Below, in pieces: positions 42,833 through 50,524 of a stretch of 64,000 nt of DNA. The notes beneath the pieces are model-generated. The model was not told the origin of the DNA and made no database searches. It saw only the letters and a program-made list of their open reading frames with translations. The stretch is from Gp6-AA40 sp035711805. Its GTDB lineage: Bacteria; Acidobacteriota; Vicinamibacteria; Vicinamibacterales; UBA2999. The first letter of the stretch is position 1. The number at the start of each line of letters is the position of its first letter. Location of the stretch: the NCBI GenBank assembly GCA_035711805.1, contig DASTBV010000097.1, positions 45,375 to 109,374 of the forward strand. Direction: 5' to 3'. A program made the translations under genes and the position numbers.

Positions 42833-43525
42833 ATGAACCACACGACATCGATCCGCGTGCCGCTTCGATATCGCGACCGCCGCGAAGCCGGTCGCGCGCT
42901 CGCAGATCGACTGCGCCATTTCGCCGGCCGCCAGGATGTCATCGTCCTCGCGCTGCCTCGTGGTGGTGTGCCAGTCGCGTTCGAAGTGGCGAAGGCGATC
43001 GGCGCAACCCTCGACGTCTTCATGGTGCGGAAACTTGGCCTGCCGGGTCACCCGGAGTTTGCGATAGGGGCCATCGCCAGCGGTGGCATCCGCACCCTGG
43101 ACGACGATCTGGTGCGTTACTACCGCATCCCTGCCGCCGCAGTCGAACAGCTTGCGCGTGCCGAGCAGCAGGAGCTGGAACGCCGCGAGCGGGTGTATCG
43201 CGGCGCGCGGCCTCCGCTCGTGCTCGAGGATCGCACCGTGATTCTTGTCGACGACGGGCTGGCCACGGGATCGACGATGCGAGCGGCGGTGATTGCTGTC
43301 CGGCGGCAGCTGCCGTCGCAGATCGTCGTCGCCGCGCCGGTCGGTGCGCGGCAGGCCTGTCGCGCGCTCGACCAGGTTGCCGACGAGGTCGTGTGTGCGA
43401 TGACCCCGGAACCGTTCAACGCTGTCGGCCTCTCGTATCAGAACTTCGAGCAAACGACCGACGACGAGGTGCGCTATCTGCTCGCCGCGGCTGCGGCTGC
43501 GCCGGCGATGAAGCGGAGCGCCTGA
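42833..43525 (+). CDS. Phosphoribosyltransferase family protein
   Basis: The 230-residue protein opens with YRDRREAGRALADRLRHFAGRQDVIVLALPRGGVPVAFEVAKAIGATLDVFMVRKLG. The PRPP-binding motif VILVDDGLATGSTMRAAV lies near residue 140. Type I PRTases of this branch are often found next to, or fused with, erythromycin-esterase proteins; Rv2030c of the DosR regulon is such a fusion. The natural base or substrate is unknown. The ATG at 42833 is the only good start. The stop overlaps the next start by one base (TGATG). Confidence 0.88.
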   Translation: MNHTTSIRVPLRYRDRREAGRALADRLRHFAGRQDVIVLALPRGGVPVAFEVAKAIGATLDVFMVRKLGLPGHPEFAIGAIASGGIRTLDDDLVRYYRIPAAAVEQLARAEQQELERRERVYRGARPPLVLEDRTVILVDDGLATGSTMRAAVIAVRRQLPSQIVVAAPVGARQACRALDQVADEVVCAMTPEPFNAVGLSYQNFEQTTDDEVRYLLAAAAAAPAMKRSA

Positions 43526-44853
43526 TGGCGGATTCATCCATTGCCGTCGTGCGTCAGCATGCACGGGTGCTGGAGGAAGAGGGCGCCGCCAGCCGGCTCC
43601 TCGACGCCATCGACGAACGCGTCTCGATAGTCCTGATTGGCGAGGCGACACACGGCACGCACGAGTTTTACCGCCTGCGGGCGGATCTGACGCGGCTGCT
43701 CATCGAGCGCCGCGGATTCACCATCGTCGCCGCGGAGGCCGACTGGCCGGATGCCTATCGCGCGAATCGCTGGGTGCGTGTGCAGGGCGATGACGACACG
43801 GCGGAAGCGGCGCTTGGCGACTTCACGAGGTTCCCGCGGTGGATGTGGCGCAACCGTGAGGTCGTCCGCTTTCTGCGCTGGCTGCGCGGTTACAACGCCG
43901 ATCGGGCGCTGGCGGAGCGTATCGGGTTCTACGGGCTCGACCTCTACAGCCTGCACCGGTCGATCGCCTGTGTCATCGAATACCTCGACAAACTGGATCC
44001 CGTCGCCGCGCGCGCGGCACGCGAGCGCTACGCCTGCTTCGACATCTTCGGCGAGGATCCGCAGGCGTACGGCTATGCGGCGTCGGCACGACTCGGCAGG
44101 TCCTGCGAAGACGCGGTCGTCGAGCAGCTCCTCGCGCTGCAGCAGCGGGCCCTCGACTACGCGCGGCGCGATGGTTGGCTCGCCGCAGACGACTACTTCG
44201 TCGCGGAGCAGAACGCACGCGTCGTGCAGGATGCCGAAGCCTATTACCGCGCGATGTTCCGCGGCGGGGCGGCATCCTGGAACCTGCGCGACCGGCACAT
44301 GATGGCGACGCTCGAGGCACTGCGCGAGCACGGCCGCCGGTCGGCGCGTGCAGATCGTGCCGTTGTCTGGGCGCACAATTCGCATCTGGGTGATGCGCGC
44401 GCGACGGCACTCGGCACCGGCGGCGAGCTCAATCTCGGTCAGCTGGTGCGCGAACGCCAGGGCACGGCCAGCTGTCTGATCGGCATGACGACGCATACGG
44501 GAACCGTGACCGCCGCCAGGGCATGGGACGCGCCGGCGGAGCTGAAAGACGTCCGGCCGTCGCTAGCCGGTTCGTACGAGCGGTTGTTTCACGAGACCGG
44601 CATTCCGTCGTTCATGCTGCGCCTTTCGGAAGCGTCGCTGAGACGTGCACTGTCGGTCCCCCCGCGTCTCGAACGGGCGATCGGCGTCATTTACAGGCCG
44701 GACTCGGAACGCGCGAGCCATTACTTTCTTGCGAACCTCCCGGACCAGTTCGATGTCGTCGTGCACCTGGACGAGACACGGGCGCTCGAGCCGCTCGAGC
44801 GCTCGTCGCGGCATGACGTCGATCTGCCGGACACCTATCCGACGGGGGTGTGA
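43525..44853 (+). CDS. Erythromycin esterase family protein
   Basis: The 442-residue protein has the family motifs GEATHGTHEFYRLRADLTR near residue 38, VAAEADWPDAYRANRWV, and AHNSHLGDARAT near 290. The two histidines and the glutamates of these motifs form the Ere active site. Although plasmid Ere enzymes hydrolyse macrolides, chromosomal copies next to phosphoribosyltransferases probably act on another, unknown substrate. The start codon overlaps the upstream stop (TGATG), and the downstream hydrolase start overlaps its stop in the same manner, so the three genes are coupled. Confidence 0.87.
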   Translation: MADSSIAVVRQHARVLEEEGAASRLLDAIDERVSIVLIGEATHGTHEFYRLRADLTRLLIERRGFTIVAAEADWPDAYRANRWVRVQGDDDTAEAALGDFTRFPRWMWRNREVVRFLRWLRGYNADRALAERIGFYGLDLYSLHRSIACVIEYLDKLDPVAARAARERYACFDIFGEDPQAYGYAASARLGRSCEDAVVEQLLALQQRALDYARRDGWLAADDYFVAEQNARVVQDAEAYYRAMFRGGAASWNLRDRHMMATLEALREHGRRSARADRAVVWAHNSHLGDARATALGTGGELNLGQLVRERQGTASCLIGMTTHTGTVTAARAWDAPAELKDVRPSLAGSYERLFHETGIPSFMLRLSEASLRRALSVPPRLERAIGVIYRPDSERASHYFLANLPDQFDVVVHLDETRALEPLERSSRHDVDLPDTYPTGV

Positions 44854-45554
44854 TGCGCGCCAGCGATACATCGTCGACCGCGGTCCAGATTCGTGCGGGG
44901 GCAGCGCTGCTCGATGGCGATCTGACCGTTGCTCCAGGCGCGGGCGGCCTCGTAATCTTTGCCCACGGCAGCGGCAGCAGCCGCTTCAGCCGCCGCAACC
45001 GTGCGGTGGCGGCGGCGCTCGTCCGCGCAGGATTTGCCACGTTGTTGCTCGACCTGCTCACACCAGCGGAGGAGGCGATCGACGAACGCACGCGCGAGTA
45101 CCGATTCGATATCGCACGACTGGCGCACCGCGTTGTCGCCGCGATCGACTGGGCCAACGGCGTACCGGCGCTGGCGTCGCTGCCGGTCGCATGCTTTGGC
45201 GCGAGCACGGGCGCGGCCGCGGCGCTGATTGCGGCGGCGGAACGGCCGGACATCGTGCGCGCCGTCGTGTCACGCGGGGGCCGGCCGGATCTGGCAGGCG
45301 AGGCGCTGGCGCGGGTGCACGCGCCCACGCTGCTGATTGTCGGCGGAGCGGACGAACCGGTCATCGAGTTGAACCGGTCGGCGATGCACCGAATGGGCGC
45401 AGCACAGCTCGTCATCGTGCCGGGCGCGACGCATCTCTTCGAAGAGCGCGGCGCGCTCGAGCAGGTGGCGGAACTCGCCGTGCGCTGGTGCACGCGCCAT
45501 CTGGGGTCCTCACCCGGCGGCGAAAAGGCGTTCACCAGGGCGGCAGCGTCATGA
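44853..45554 (+). CDS. Alpha/beta hydrolase, dienelactone-hydrolase-like
   Basis: The 233-residue hydrolase shows an HGSGSSR oxyanion segment near residue 38 and the nucleophile elbow FGASTGAAAAL near 110. An acid sits in VGGADEPV near 165 and the catalytic histidine in PGATHLF near 190. Homologues commonly sit beside phosphoribosyltransferases in stress clusters. The ATG overlaps the upstream stop by one base. Its last 23 bp overlap the 3' end of the convergent ABC ATPase gene. Confidence 0.85.
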   Translation: MRASDTSSTAVQIRAGAALLDGDLTVAPGAGGLVIFAHGSGSSRFSRRNRAVAAALVRAGFATLLLDLLTPAEEAIDERTREYRFDIARLAHRVVAAIDWANGVPALASLPVACFGASTGAAAALIAAAERPDIVRAVVSRGGRPDLAGEALARVHAPTLLIVGGADEPVIELNRSAMHRMGAAQLVIVPGATHLFEERGALEQVAELAVRWCTRHLGSSPGGEKAFTRAAAS

Positions 45555-46359
45555 ACAGCAACTCCTTCAGGTAGTCGTCCTGGGCGGCGAGCAGTTCCGT
45601 GCTGGTGCCCTCGAACCGAATCCGGCCGTCGTGCAGGACCATGAACTCCGCGGGAGGCGCGGCGTCATCAGCGGCGGCCACGATCTGCACCAACCCGGTG
45701 TTGCTGCGAACTGCCCGGTGCGTCGCCACGTAAAACGCGTCGCGTATCTGGTGCGTGACGACGATGCCGGTCACGTGTTCGAGATCGCGCAGCTTGACGA
45801 TTTCGTCATCGACCGTCGTCGCGACGATGGGATCGAGGCCGGTGGTGGGGTCGTCGAGCAGCAGCAGCGAGGGCTTCGCGGCCATCGCCCTCGCGATCGC
45901 CACCCGCCGGCGCTGGCCTCCCGACAGCTCGGACGGCATCCGGTCGACGTAGTCGCGCAGCTCCATGAACCCGAGCACGTCTTCGACCCGCCTGCGCACG
46001 TCGTTGTCCGGCATGTCTGTTTCCTCGTAGAGGCGGTAGCCGACGTTTTCGCCGACGGTCAACGAATCGAAGAGCGCAGATTCCTGGAACAGCATCCCGA
46101 TGTCGGCGCGCAGGCGCAGCAGATCCCGCTCGCGCATGTTGTCGATGCGTGAGCCGTGGACATGGATTTCGCCCGCATCGGGGCGGAACAGTCCGAGGAT
46201 CAGCTTGAGAACGATGGATTTGCCGGCGCCGCTCGCTCCGAGCATGATGCGCATGCTGCCCGCCGGCACGACGAAGCTGATGTCCCGCAGGACGACGTGA
46301 TCGTCGAAGGCAAAGGACACGTGGTCGAAGACCACCGCCGGAGGCGTGGCCTCAGCCAC
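45532..46359 (-). CDS. ABC ATPase, MlaF-like
   Basis: The 275-residue ATPase has Walker A GASGAGKSIVLK, the signature LSGGQRRRVAIARAMA, and Walker B LLLLDDPTTGLDPIV. The late VTHQIRDAFYVA and the MVLHDGRIRFEGTSTELLA segment are characteristic of the Mla/Ttg2 lipid-transport branch. No MlaE permease or MlaD substrate-binding gene is in the window. The GTG at 46359 fits the family N-terminus (VVFDHVSFAFDDHVVL) and overlaps the upstream gene by 8 bp; an ATG at 46425 would overlap more. Its partner permease must be elsewhere, or it has another role. Confidence 0.82.
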   Translation of the reverse strand: MAEATPPAVVFDHVSFAFDDHVVLRDISFVVPAGSMRIMLGASGAGKSIVLKLILGLFRPDAGEIHVHGSRIDNMRERDLLRLRADIGMLFQESALFDSLTVGENVGYRLYEETDMPDNDVRRRVEDVLGFMELRDYVDRMPSELSGGQRRRVAIARAMAAKPSLLLLDDPTTGLDPIVATTVDDEIVKLRDLEHVTGIVVTHQIRDAFYVATHRAVRSNTGLVQIVAAADDAAPPAEFMVLHDGRIRFEGTSTELLAAQDDYLKELLFMTLPPW

Positions 46360-47422
46360 AGCGTGTGTCCACGATTTCCGTTCGTTTGCGCTTGAACACG
46401 CTGACCCACTCGGCAACAGTGGCAAACCCCGAGCGCACGTCCTCCGGATCGCGCAGCCTGAGCGTCACGCGTGAGACCTCGAATAGCGCCGTGATCTGGT
46501 CGTCCGACAACTGTGTCAGCAGTCCGGCAAGAAACGCGCGCCCGGCTTCGCTGATTGCCGGGTCCTTCAGCGTGCCGGTCGCGGACCTCGACAGGTTGCC
46601 GACGCAGCCGGCGTTGCCCTTCCAAATCGGGGTGGCGGCCCACGCGGCGAGGTTCATGCCCTTACTATTCGCGTTCACCAGGTTGGCGCCTCCAAATGTC
46701 AGCCCCACATCGTTGATCATCATCATCGGCTTCGTACACGTGCTCGCCGTGCGGGCCTCGTCCTCCAGGCACTCGATCCGTTGCTGCTCGGGCTTGCTGT
46801 CGGTGTGCTGGAGGAACACGGCCATCAGCTTCAGCGCGTCGCGGTGGGCCGCCGGTGCGCCACCACGTGCCTCCTGCACGTTGTCGAGTTCGGACCATGC
46901 CCAGGAGCTGTCGGGTTTGAACTCCTTGCCGGACATTTTGCGTTCGATCGCCGCGGGGTCGAACAACCTGCTGCCGTCGGCCCGCAGGATGCCGTTGAGA
47001 TGTTCCGGACACCCGCGGCAGATCACGCGCACCGGATACATGCGATCTGCCCCGAATCCAAGGGCCCAGAGGAGGCGGGTTGCCGCCACCTCGGCATAGA
47101 CCTCGGCATTGCCGCTCCCGAATTTGACCTTCAGGTCGTCGCCCGCCGAGGCGCACGCGAACTTCGGCGAACGGCCGGCGAGGTCCTTGTCCACGTAATC
47201 GCACGTCACCGTTTGGCGGAACGCAAATGCGCGGCGGCCGCCGGGCCCGGTGCGGATGTCCACGACCGGTATCTCCGTCGCCGTCCAGACCTGCGCGCGG
47301 GCGATCGCGTCGGCCCGAAGCACCCGCGCGTCGTCGGACCCTGATTCGTTCCGGCCTGCCGACGTCGAGAGCGTGCCGACGATCACGCCGACCGTCACTG
47401 TGGCAAACGTGCTGCTACGCAT
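46352..47422 (-). CDS. Exported protein of unknown function
   Basis: The 356-residue product starts with a signal-like sequence (STFATVTVGVIVGTLSTSAG). It then has a cysteine-containing body with GSGNAEVYAEVAATRLLWALGFGADRMYPVRVICRGCPEHL near residue 95 and MMMINDVGLTFGGA near 240. The order of a lysine, an E-x-x-A-x-R-L-L-x-A-L-G helix and a D-x-G-L-T-F-G motif is faintly like HipA/PI3K-type kinases; I treat that only as a suggestion. It is coupled to the following MlaF-like gene by an 8-bp overlap. The predicted transcription start is 2 nt before the ATG. Confidence 0.65.
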   Translation of the reverse strand: MRSSTFATVTVGVIVGTLSTSAGRNESGSDDARVLRADAIARAQVWTATEIPVVDIRTGPGGRRAFAFRQTVTCDYVDKDLAGRSPKFACASAGDDLKVKFGSGNAEVYAEVAATRLLWALGFGADRMYPVRVICRGCPEHLNGILRADGSRLFDPAAIERKMSGKEFKPDSSWAWSELDNVQEARGGAPAAHRDALKLMAVFLQHTDSKPEQQRIECLEDEARTASTCTKPMMMINDVGLTFGGANLVNANSKGMNLAAWAATPIWKGNAGCVGNLSRSATGTLKDPAISEAGRAFLAGLLTQLSDDQITALFEVSRVTLRLRDPEDVRSGFATVAEWVSVFKRKRTEIVDTRCG

Positions 47423-47434
47423 GTGCGCTGATCG

Positions 47435-47450
47435 TGCAAGCCACGCGCCC
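47435..47450 (-). promoter_or_regulatory. Sigma-54 type -24/-12 element
   Basis: On the minus strand it reads GGGCGCG, 4 nt, TTGCA with GG-N10-GC spacing. The predicted start is near 47424. The AT-centred GGAATTCC at 47484-47491 lies only about 64 bp upstream, so the activator site is uncertain. Confidence 0.4.
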
Positions 47451-47520
47451 GCGGCTGCGGCGAAAAAAGTCACAGTGCGGCAAGGAATTCCCCGGTGCTG
47501 GCCTGGTATAGGCTCGGGGC

Positions 47521-48099
47521 ATGTCTGATGTCCAAGAGCCACCAACGCCGGCCGCACAGCCCGCGTCGCTGCACATCGATCCGGTTGGCGTGCCGGCGAC
47601 CGCACGACATTACATCCGTGACCTGGTGTACGGCGCCAACGACGGAATCATCACGACGTTCGCGGTGGTCAGCGGCGCCACGGGAGGTTCCCTGTCCGCC
47701 GCCGCAGTGTTGATCATTGGCGCGGCCAATCTTGCCGCCGACGGCATGTCGATGGGCGCTGGAAACCTGCTCGCGATTCGCGCGCACGAGCGGGTGCGCG
47801 CCGCCCAAGGATTACCTGAAGAGGAGGCCTACCCGTGGAAACACGGGATGGCCACCCTGCTGGCCTTCGTCGGCGCCGGCGCGATTCCGTTGCTGCCGTT
47901 CCTGTTCGCTGACGCAGGGGCGCGGCCGATCTGGTCGACGGTCCTGACGTTCCTGACGCTGTTCTTCGTCGGCGCGGCGCGAGCCACGCTGACGAACGAG
48001 CGCTGGTGGCGGGCCGGACTGGAGACGCTGACGCTCGGTGCGGCGGTTGCGGCGGCCGCCTACGGAGCCAGCACGCTGGTTGCTGCGGCGATCCGGTAG
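47521..48099 (+). CDS. VIT1/CCC1 family iron/manganese transporter
   Basis: The 192-residue membrane protein has the family opening RDLVYGANDGIITTFAVVSGATGG. The IIGAANLAADGMSMGAGNLLAIRA helix follows, and three further hydrophobic helices lie between residues 105 and 192. The charged MSMGAGNLLAIRAHERV stretch corresponds to the metal-contact region of VIT proteins. Members move ferrous iron or manganese out of the cytosol by proton exchange. No ferritin-like domain is attached. The gene starts with ATG at 47521; promoter calls upstream are weak. Confidence 0.88.
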   Translation: MSDVQEPPTPAAQPASLHIDPVGVPATARHYIRDLVYGANDGIITTFAVVSGATGGSLSAAAVLIIGAANLAADGMSMGAGNLLAIRAHERVRAAQGLPEEEAYPWKHGMATLLAFVGAGAIPLLPFLFADAGARPIWSTVLTFLTLFFVGAARATLTNERWWRAGLETLTLGAAVAAAAYGASTLVAAAIR

Positions 48100-48113
48100 C
48101 GCATCCGGGTCTC

Positions 48114-48131
48114 TTCCGCCTGAAGGCGGAA
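48114..48131. repeat. REP-like palindrome TTCCGCCT-GA-AGGCGGAA
   Basis: Perfect 8-bp arms with a 2-nt spacer match copies at 50982 and 54039. It lies between the VIT and zinc-ribbon genes, which converge here. Confidence 0.65.
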
Positions 48132-48178
48132 GCGACGCGGGTCCAAGGAAGCCACGCGGGTCCAAGGGAAGCTACGCG
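48131..48178. repeat. Tandem 20-bp repeat next to the REP-like palindrome
   Basis: Two full units and a partial third of the form GC-N-ACGCGGGTCCAAGG-RAA run head to tail. The stop codon of the zinc-ribbon gene lies inside the array. Confidence 0.65.
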
Positions 48179-48696
48179 GCGTCGCGGTGCCACCACACGT
48201 GCGCCAGTTTGTTCACGTGCGAGAACCCGTACAGGACCCGCCCGTCGTATGCCTTCTCCAGCGCGCGTCCCAGCCGGATCGCGAGGTGCTCGGTGGTGGT
48301 CGTCACGAGCACGTCGGCATCGTGCCCGTTGTCGTGCCACGCGACGATCTGCGCCAGCGGATTGTCCTCAGCGGCGCGGGCCGCTTCGTTCTTCAACAGC
48401 GTGACGATCTCGGGGCGATGCGTGCGGACGAAGTCGCCGTCGACATGGACGAATCCATGCGGCACACCGGTTCGACGGCGGCGGCAGGCTGCACAGATCC
48501 GCACCTGAATCGGTTGTCCAGCGCGCGACGCACGCAAGCGCGCATGCGGCGAGCGGCTCCAGCGTTTGTGCACGTAGACCGCACCACACCCGGCGCAGCG
48601 GATCGGTTCAGCCGGCGCTTCCTGCGTGCGGACATCATCCCGCGGCTCCGGACGATGTGTGAACGTCGTGTTCGTGTATCTCTTGTTGCTGCGCAT
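48172..48696 (-). CDS. Zinc-ribbon protein of the BCAM0308/NMD3-like family
   Basis: The 174-residue protein has a four-cysteine ribbon: IRCAGCGAVYVHKRW near residue 35 and IRICAACRRRR near 65. FVHVDGDFVRTHRPEIVTLLKNEAARAAEDNP and VLVTTTTEHLAIRLGRALEKAYDG follow. This is the layout of the NMD3-like BCAM0308 family found in bacterial stress clusters; the C-terminal half may bind RNA or a protein. I start at ATG 48696, which has a GGAG site 12 nt after the predicted transcription start. The last codons run into a tandem repeat. Confidence 0.78.
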   Translation of the reverse strand: MRSNKRYTNTTFTHRPEPRDDVRTQEAPAEPIRCAGCGAVYVHKRWSRSPHARLRASRAGQPIQVRICAACRRRRTGVPHGFVHVDGDFVRTHRPEIVTLLKNEAARAAEDNPLAQIVAWHDNGHDADVLVTTTTEHLAIRLGRALEKAYDGRVLYGFSHVNKLAHVWWHRDAA

Positions 48697-48718
48697 GATG
48701 ATCTCCACCCATCACATG

Positions 48719-48734
48719 AGCAACCATGGTGCCG
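48719..48734 (-). promoter_or_regulatory. Sigma-54 type -24/-12 element (zinc-ribbon gene)
   Basis: On the minus strand it reads CGGCACC, 4 nt, TTGCT, a close consensus match. The predicted start near 48708 is 12 nt before the ATG. Confidence 0.6.
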
Positions 48735-48814
48735 TCCGCTGGTCCCACGCGCGGTGTGAGACCACGCGTCGGTGCACGGCGCTGCCGTTCAACCCCTGAA
48801 CATCCGTACCGCCG

Positions 48815-48853
48815 GCGCGAATTTTTCCGGCACCGCGGGAACGATTCCCGCGG
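48815..48853. promoter_or_regulatory. Two putative activator sites including a perfect 9-bp palindrome
   Basis: GCGCGAATTTTTCCGG (48815-48830) and the palindrome with arms CCGCGGGAA / TTCCCGCGG around CGA (48833-48853) are centred about 106 and 86 bp upstream of the predicted start for the gene at 48946. The first is about 114 bp upstream of the divergent zinc-ribbon start. Confidence 0.6.
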
Positions 48854-48902
48854 TCCTCCCTCCTCAGCCGCCGCACATCCTCCATCTGGCGACGGTTAAC
48901 GA

Positions 48903-48918
48903 TGGCACGAAGGGTGCG
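48903..48918 (+). promoter_or_regulatory. Sigma-54 type -24/-12 element
   Basis: TGGCACG, 4 nt, GTGCG: the -24 block is perfect. The predicted start near 48929 is 17 nt before the ATG at 48946, with GGAG between. Confidence 0.65.
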
Positions 48919-48945
48919 GCTTAGTCGGGCGTTCACGGAGACGTT

Positions 48946-49602
48946 ATGCCCTCATACCTCATGGAATACGGGTCAACGGTCGCGCAGTACCTGCTGGTGC
49001 TCTGCCTGGCCGCCATCCTCGGCGCCGCCGTCGGGCTGATACGCCCTGCGCGCCGCGAGACCGTCCCGAGCCCCACCCATATTCTCCAGGCGCAAATCCT
49101 CCTCGCCGTAGTCGGCGCAATCATCATCGTCGTCGTTGCGGAGAGTCTGGCGCGGGCGTTTGCCATCGTCGGCGCCGCCGGCCTGGTGCGCTATCGCGCG
49201 CGCGTGAAAGACACCAAGGACGCCGGCCTGATGCTGGTTGCCCTCGCCCTCGGCTTGACCGTCGGCAGCGGCCTGTATGGCTTCGCGATCGTGACCTGCG
49301 CGTTTGTCGTCGCTCTCATGTGGATGCTGGAGTCGCTTGAACCTGCTCCGCGATCGCGCTTCGAGCTGACGATCTCAAACAAGGATGCCGAGGGGCTGCG
49401 TCCGGAGGTCGAGCAGGCCCTCCGGCAGAAGGGCGTCACCTACCAGCTGCTCGGCTCATCCGGGCACGAGCTGCATTACGAAGTCACGGTGCCGTTCAAC
49501 CAGAAACTGGGGAAGCTCACGAAGCTGATTCGCGGGTTGGATGAACGACACGGAATGTCGGTGGACTGGGACATCAAGAAATACAAGATGCTCAAACCGT
49601 GA
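48946..49602 (+). CDS. DUF4956/MgtC-SapB-like membrane protein
   Basis: The 218-residue protein has four N-terminal helices. The glycine-rich AILGAAVGLIRPARRE segment and AIVGAAGLVRYRARVKDTKDAGLMLVALALGL are shared with DUF4956 and the MgtC/SapB family. The cytosolic C-terminus of about 90 residues (RFELTISNKDAEGLRPEVEQALRQKGV) looks like an ACT-type sensing domain. Family members affect magnesium or phosphate homeostasis and polyphosphate metabolism; no transport activity is proven. A phosphoesterase gene follows within 15 bp, so a phosphate-related role is conceivable. Confidence 0.8.
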   Translation: MPSYLMEYGSTVAQYLLVLCLAAILGAAVGLIRPARRETVPSPTHILQAQILLAVVGAIIIVVVAESLARAFAIVGAAGLVRYRARVKDTKDAGLMLVALALGLTVGSGLYGFAIVTCAFVVALMWMLESLEPAPRSRFELTISNKDAEGLRPEVEQALRQKGVTYQLLGSSGHELHYEVTVPFNQKLGKLTKLIRGLDERHGMSVDWDIKKYKMLKP

Positions 49603-49616
49603 GGAGGCGGCCACAC

Positions 49617-50513
49617 GTGTTCCGATTGTTTGTATCCCTTTCACTGCTGATCGCCGTACTCGGCGCCGCGGCCGTTGCGGAGATGCCGCAGTCAACAGCG
49701 GCGCAGAATGGCCCGGCGATCGGTCCGCCTCCAGCGCCGCCGCCCGCAGCACTGCAGGCGGTTCGGTTTGCGGTCATCGGCGACAACGGGACGGGCGATC
49801 AGCCGGAGTTCGACGTGGCGCGGCAGATGGTCGCGTCCAGGGCGCAGGTGCCGTTCGACGTCGTGCTGATGCTGGGCGACAACCTGTATGGACGCCCGTC
49901 CGCCCGCGAGTTCGACGACGCCTTCGCGCGGCCGTACAAGCCGCTGTTGGACGCCGGCGTGCGCTTTCACGCCATCCTTGGCAACCATGATGCTCCCGAT
50001 AACCGCCTGTATCCGCTGTTCGGAATGGACGGCCAGCGTTACTACACGTGGGCACGCGAGAACACCCGGTTCTTCGGCATCGACACCAACAGGCTCGACG
50101 ACGCACAGATGGCATGGCTCGAAAACGCCCTCAAGCGATCGCTCGAGCGGTGGAAGATCGTCTATTTCCATCACGCCATCTACTCCGGCGGCACGCGTCA
50201 CGGCTCGAACATCGAGCTGCGGGTGAGGCTGGAACCGCTGTTCGTCCGTTACGGCGTCAACGTCGTGTTCTCGGGCCACGACCACATCTATCAGCGATTC
50301 AAGCCACGAAAGGGCATCACGTATTTCGTCGAGGGCGCCAGCGGCAAGCTGCGCAAGGGCATCAACGCATCGGCGGAGAGCGCCGCAGCGTTCGATCAGG
50401 ATCAGTCGTTCATGCTCGTGGAAATTGCGGGTGCCGAGCTGACGTTCCGCACGATTACCCGCACTGGACGGGTCGTCGACGCCGGCGTCATCGGCGCCGG
50501 ACCGACGAGCTGA
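49617..50513 (+). CDS. Secreted metallophosphoesterase (purple acid phosphatase-like)
   Basis: The 298-residue exported protein has a signal peptide (FRLFVSLSLLIAVLGAAAVA) and the calcineurin-type metal motifs. These are FAVIGDNGTGD, MLGDNLYG, AILGNHDAPDN, YFHHAIYSGG and SGHDHIYQRF. They coordinate the two metal ions of purple acid phosphatases. It probably hydrolyses phosphate esters in the periplasm. I use the GTG at 49617, which has AGGAGG at 49602-49607; a GTG at 49599 is in frame but overlaps the previous stop. It is likely co-transcribed with the DUF4956-like gene. Confidence 0.87.
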   Translation: MFRLFVSLSLLIAVLGAAAVAEMPQSTAAQNGPAIGPPPAPPPAALQAVRFAVIGDNGTGDQPEFDVARQMVASRAQVPFDVVLMLGDNLYGRPSAREFDDAFARPYKPLLDAGVRFHAILGNHDAPDNRLYPLFGMDGQRYYTWARENTRFFGIDTNRLDDAQMAWLENALKRSLERWKIVYFHHAIYSGGTRHGSNIELRVRLEPLFVRYGVNVVFSGHDHIYQRFKPRKGITYFVEGASGKLRKGINASAESAAAFDQDQSFMLVEIAGAELTFRTITRTGRVVDAGVIGAGPTS

Positions 50514-50524
50514 GGGGAGCGGCG

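Noticed and set aside
45532..46359. Calling the ABC ATPase part of a complete Mla lipid-transport system
   Set aside because: No MlaE, MlaD, MlaC or MlaB gene is in the window. Only the ATPase resembles the system.
47499..47514. TGGCCTG-N4-AGGCT before the VIT gene
   Set aside because: Spacing is right, but the predicted start point would lie after the ATG, and the -12 block is poor.
49599..49616. GTG at 49599 as start of the phosphoesterase
   Set aside because: It overlaps the previous stop and lacks a ribosome site. The GTG at 49617 has AGGAGG at good distance.
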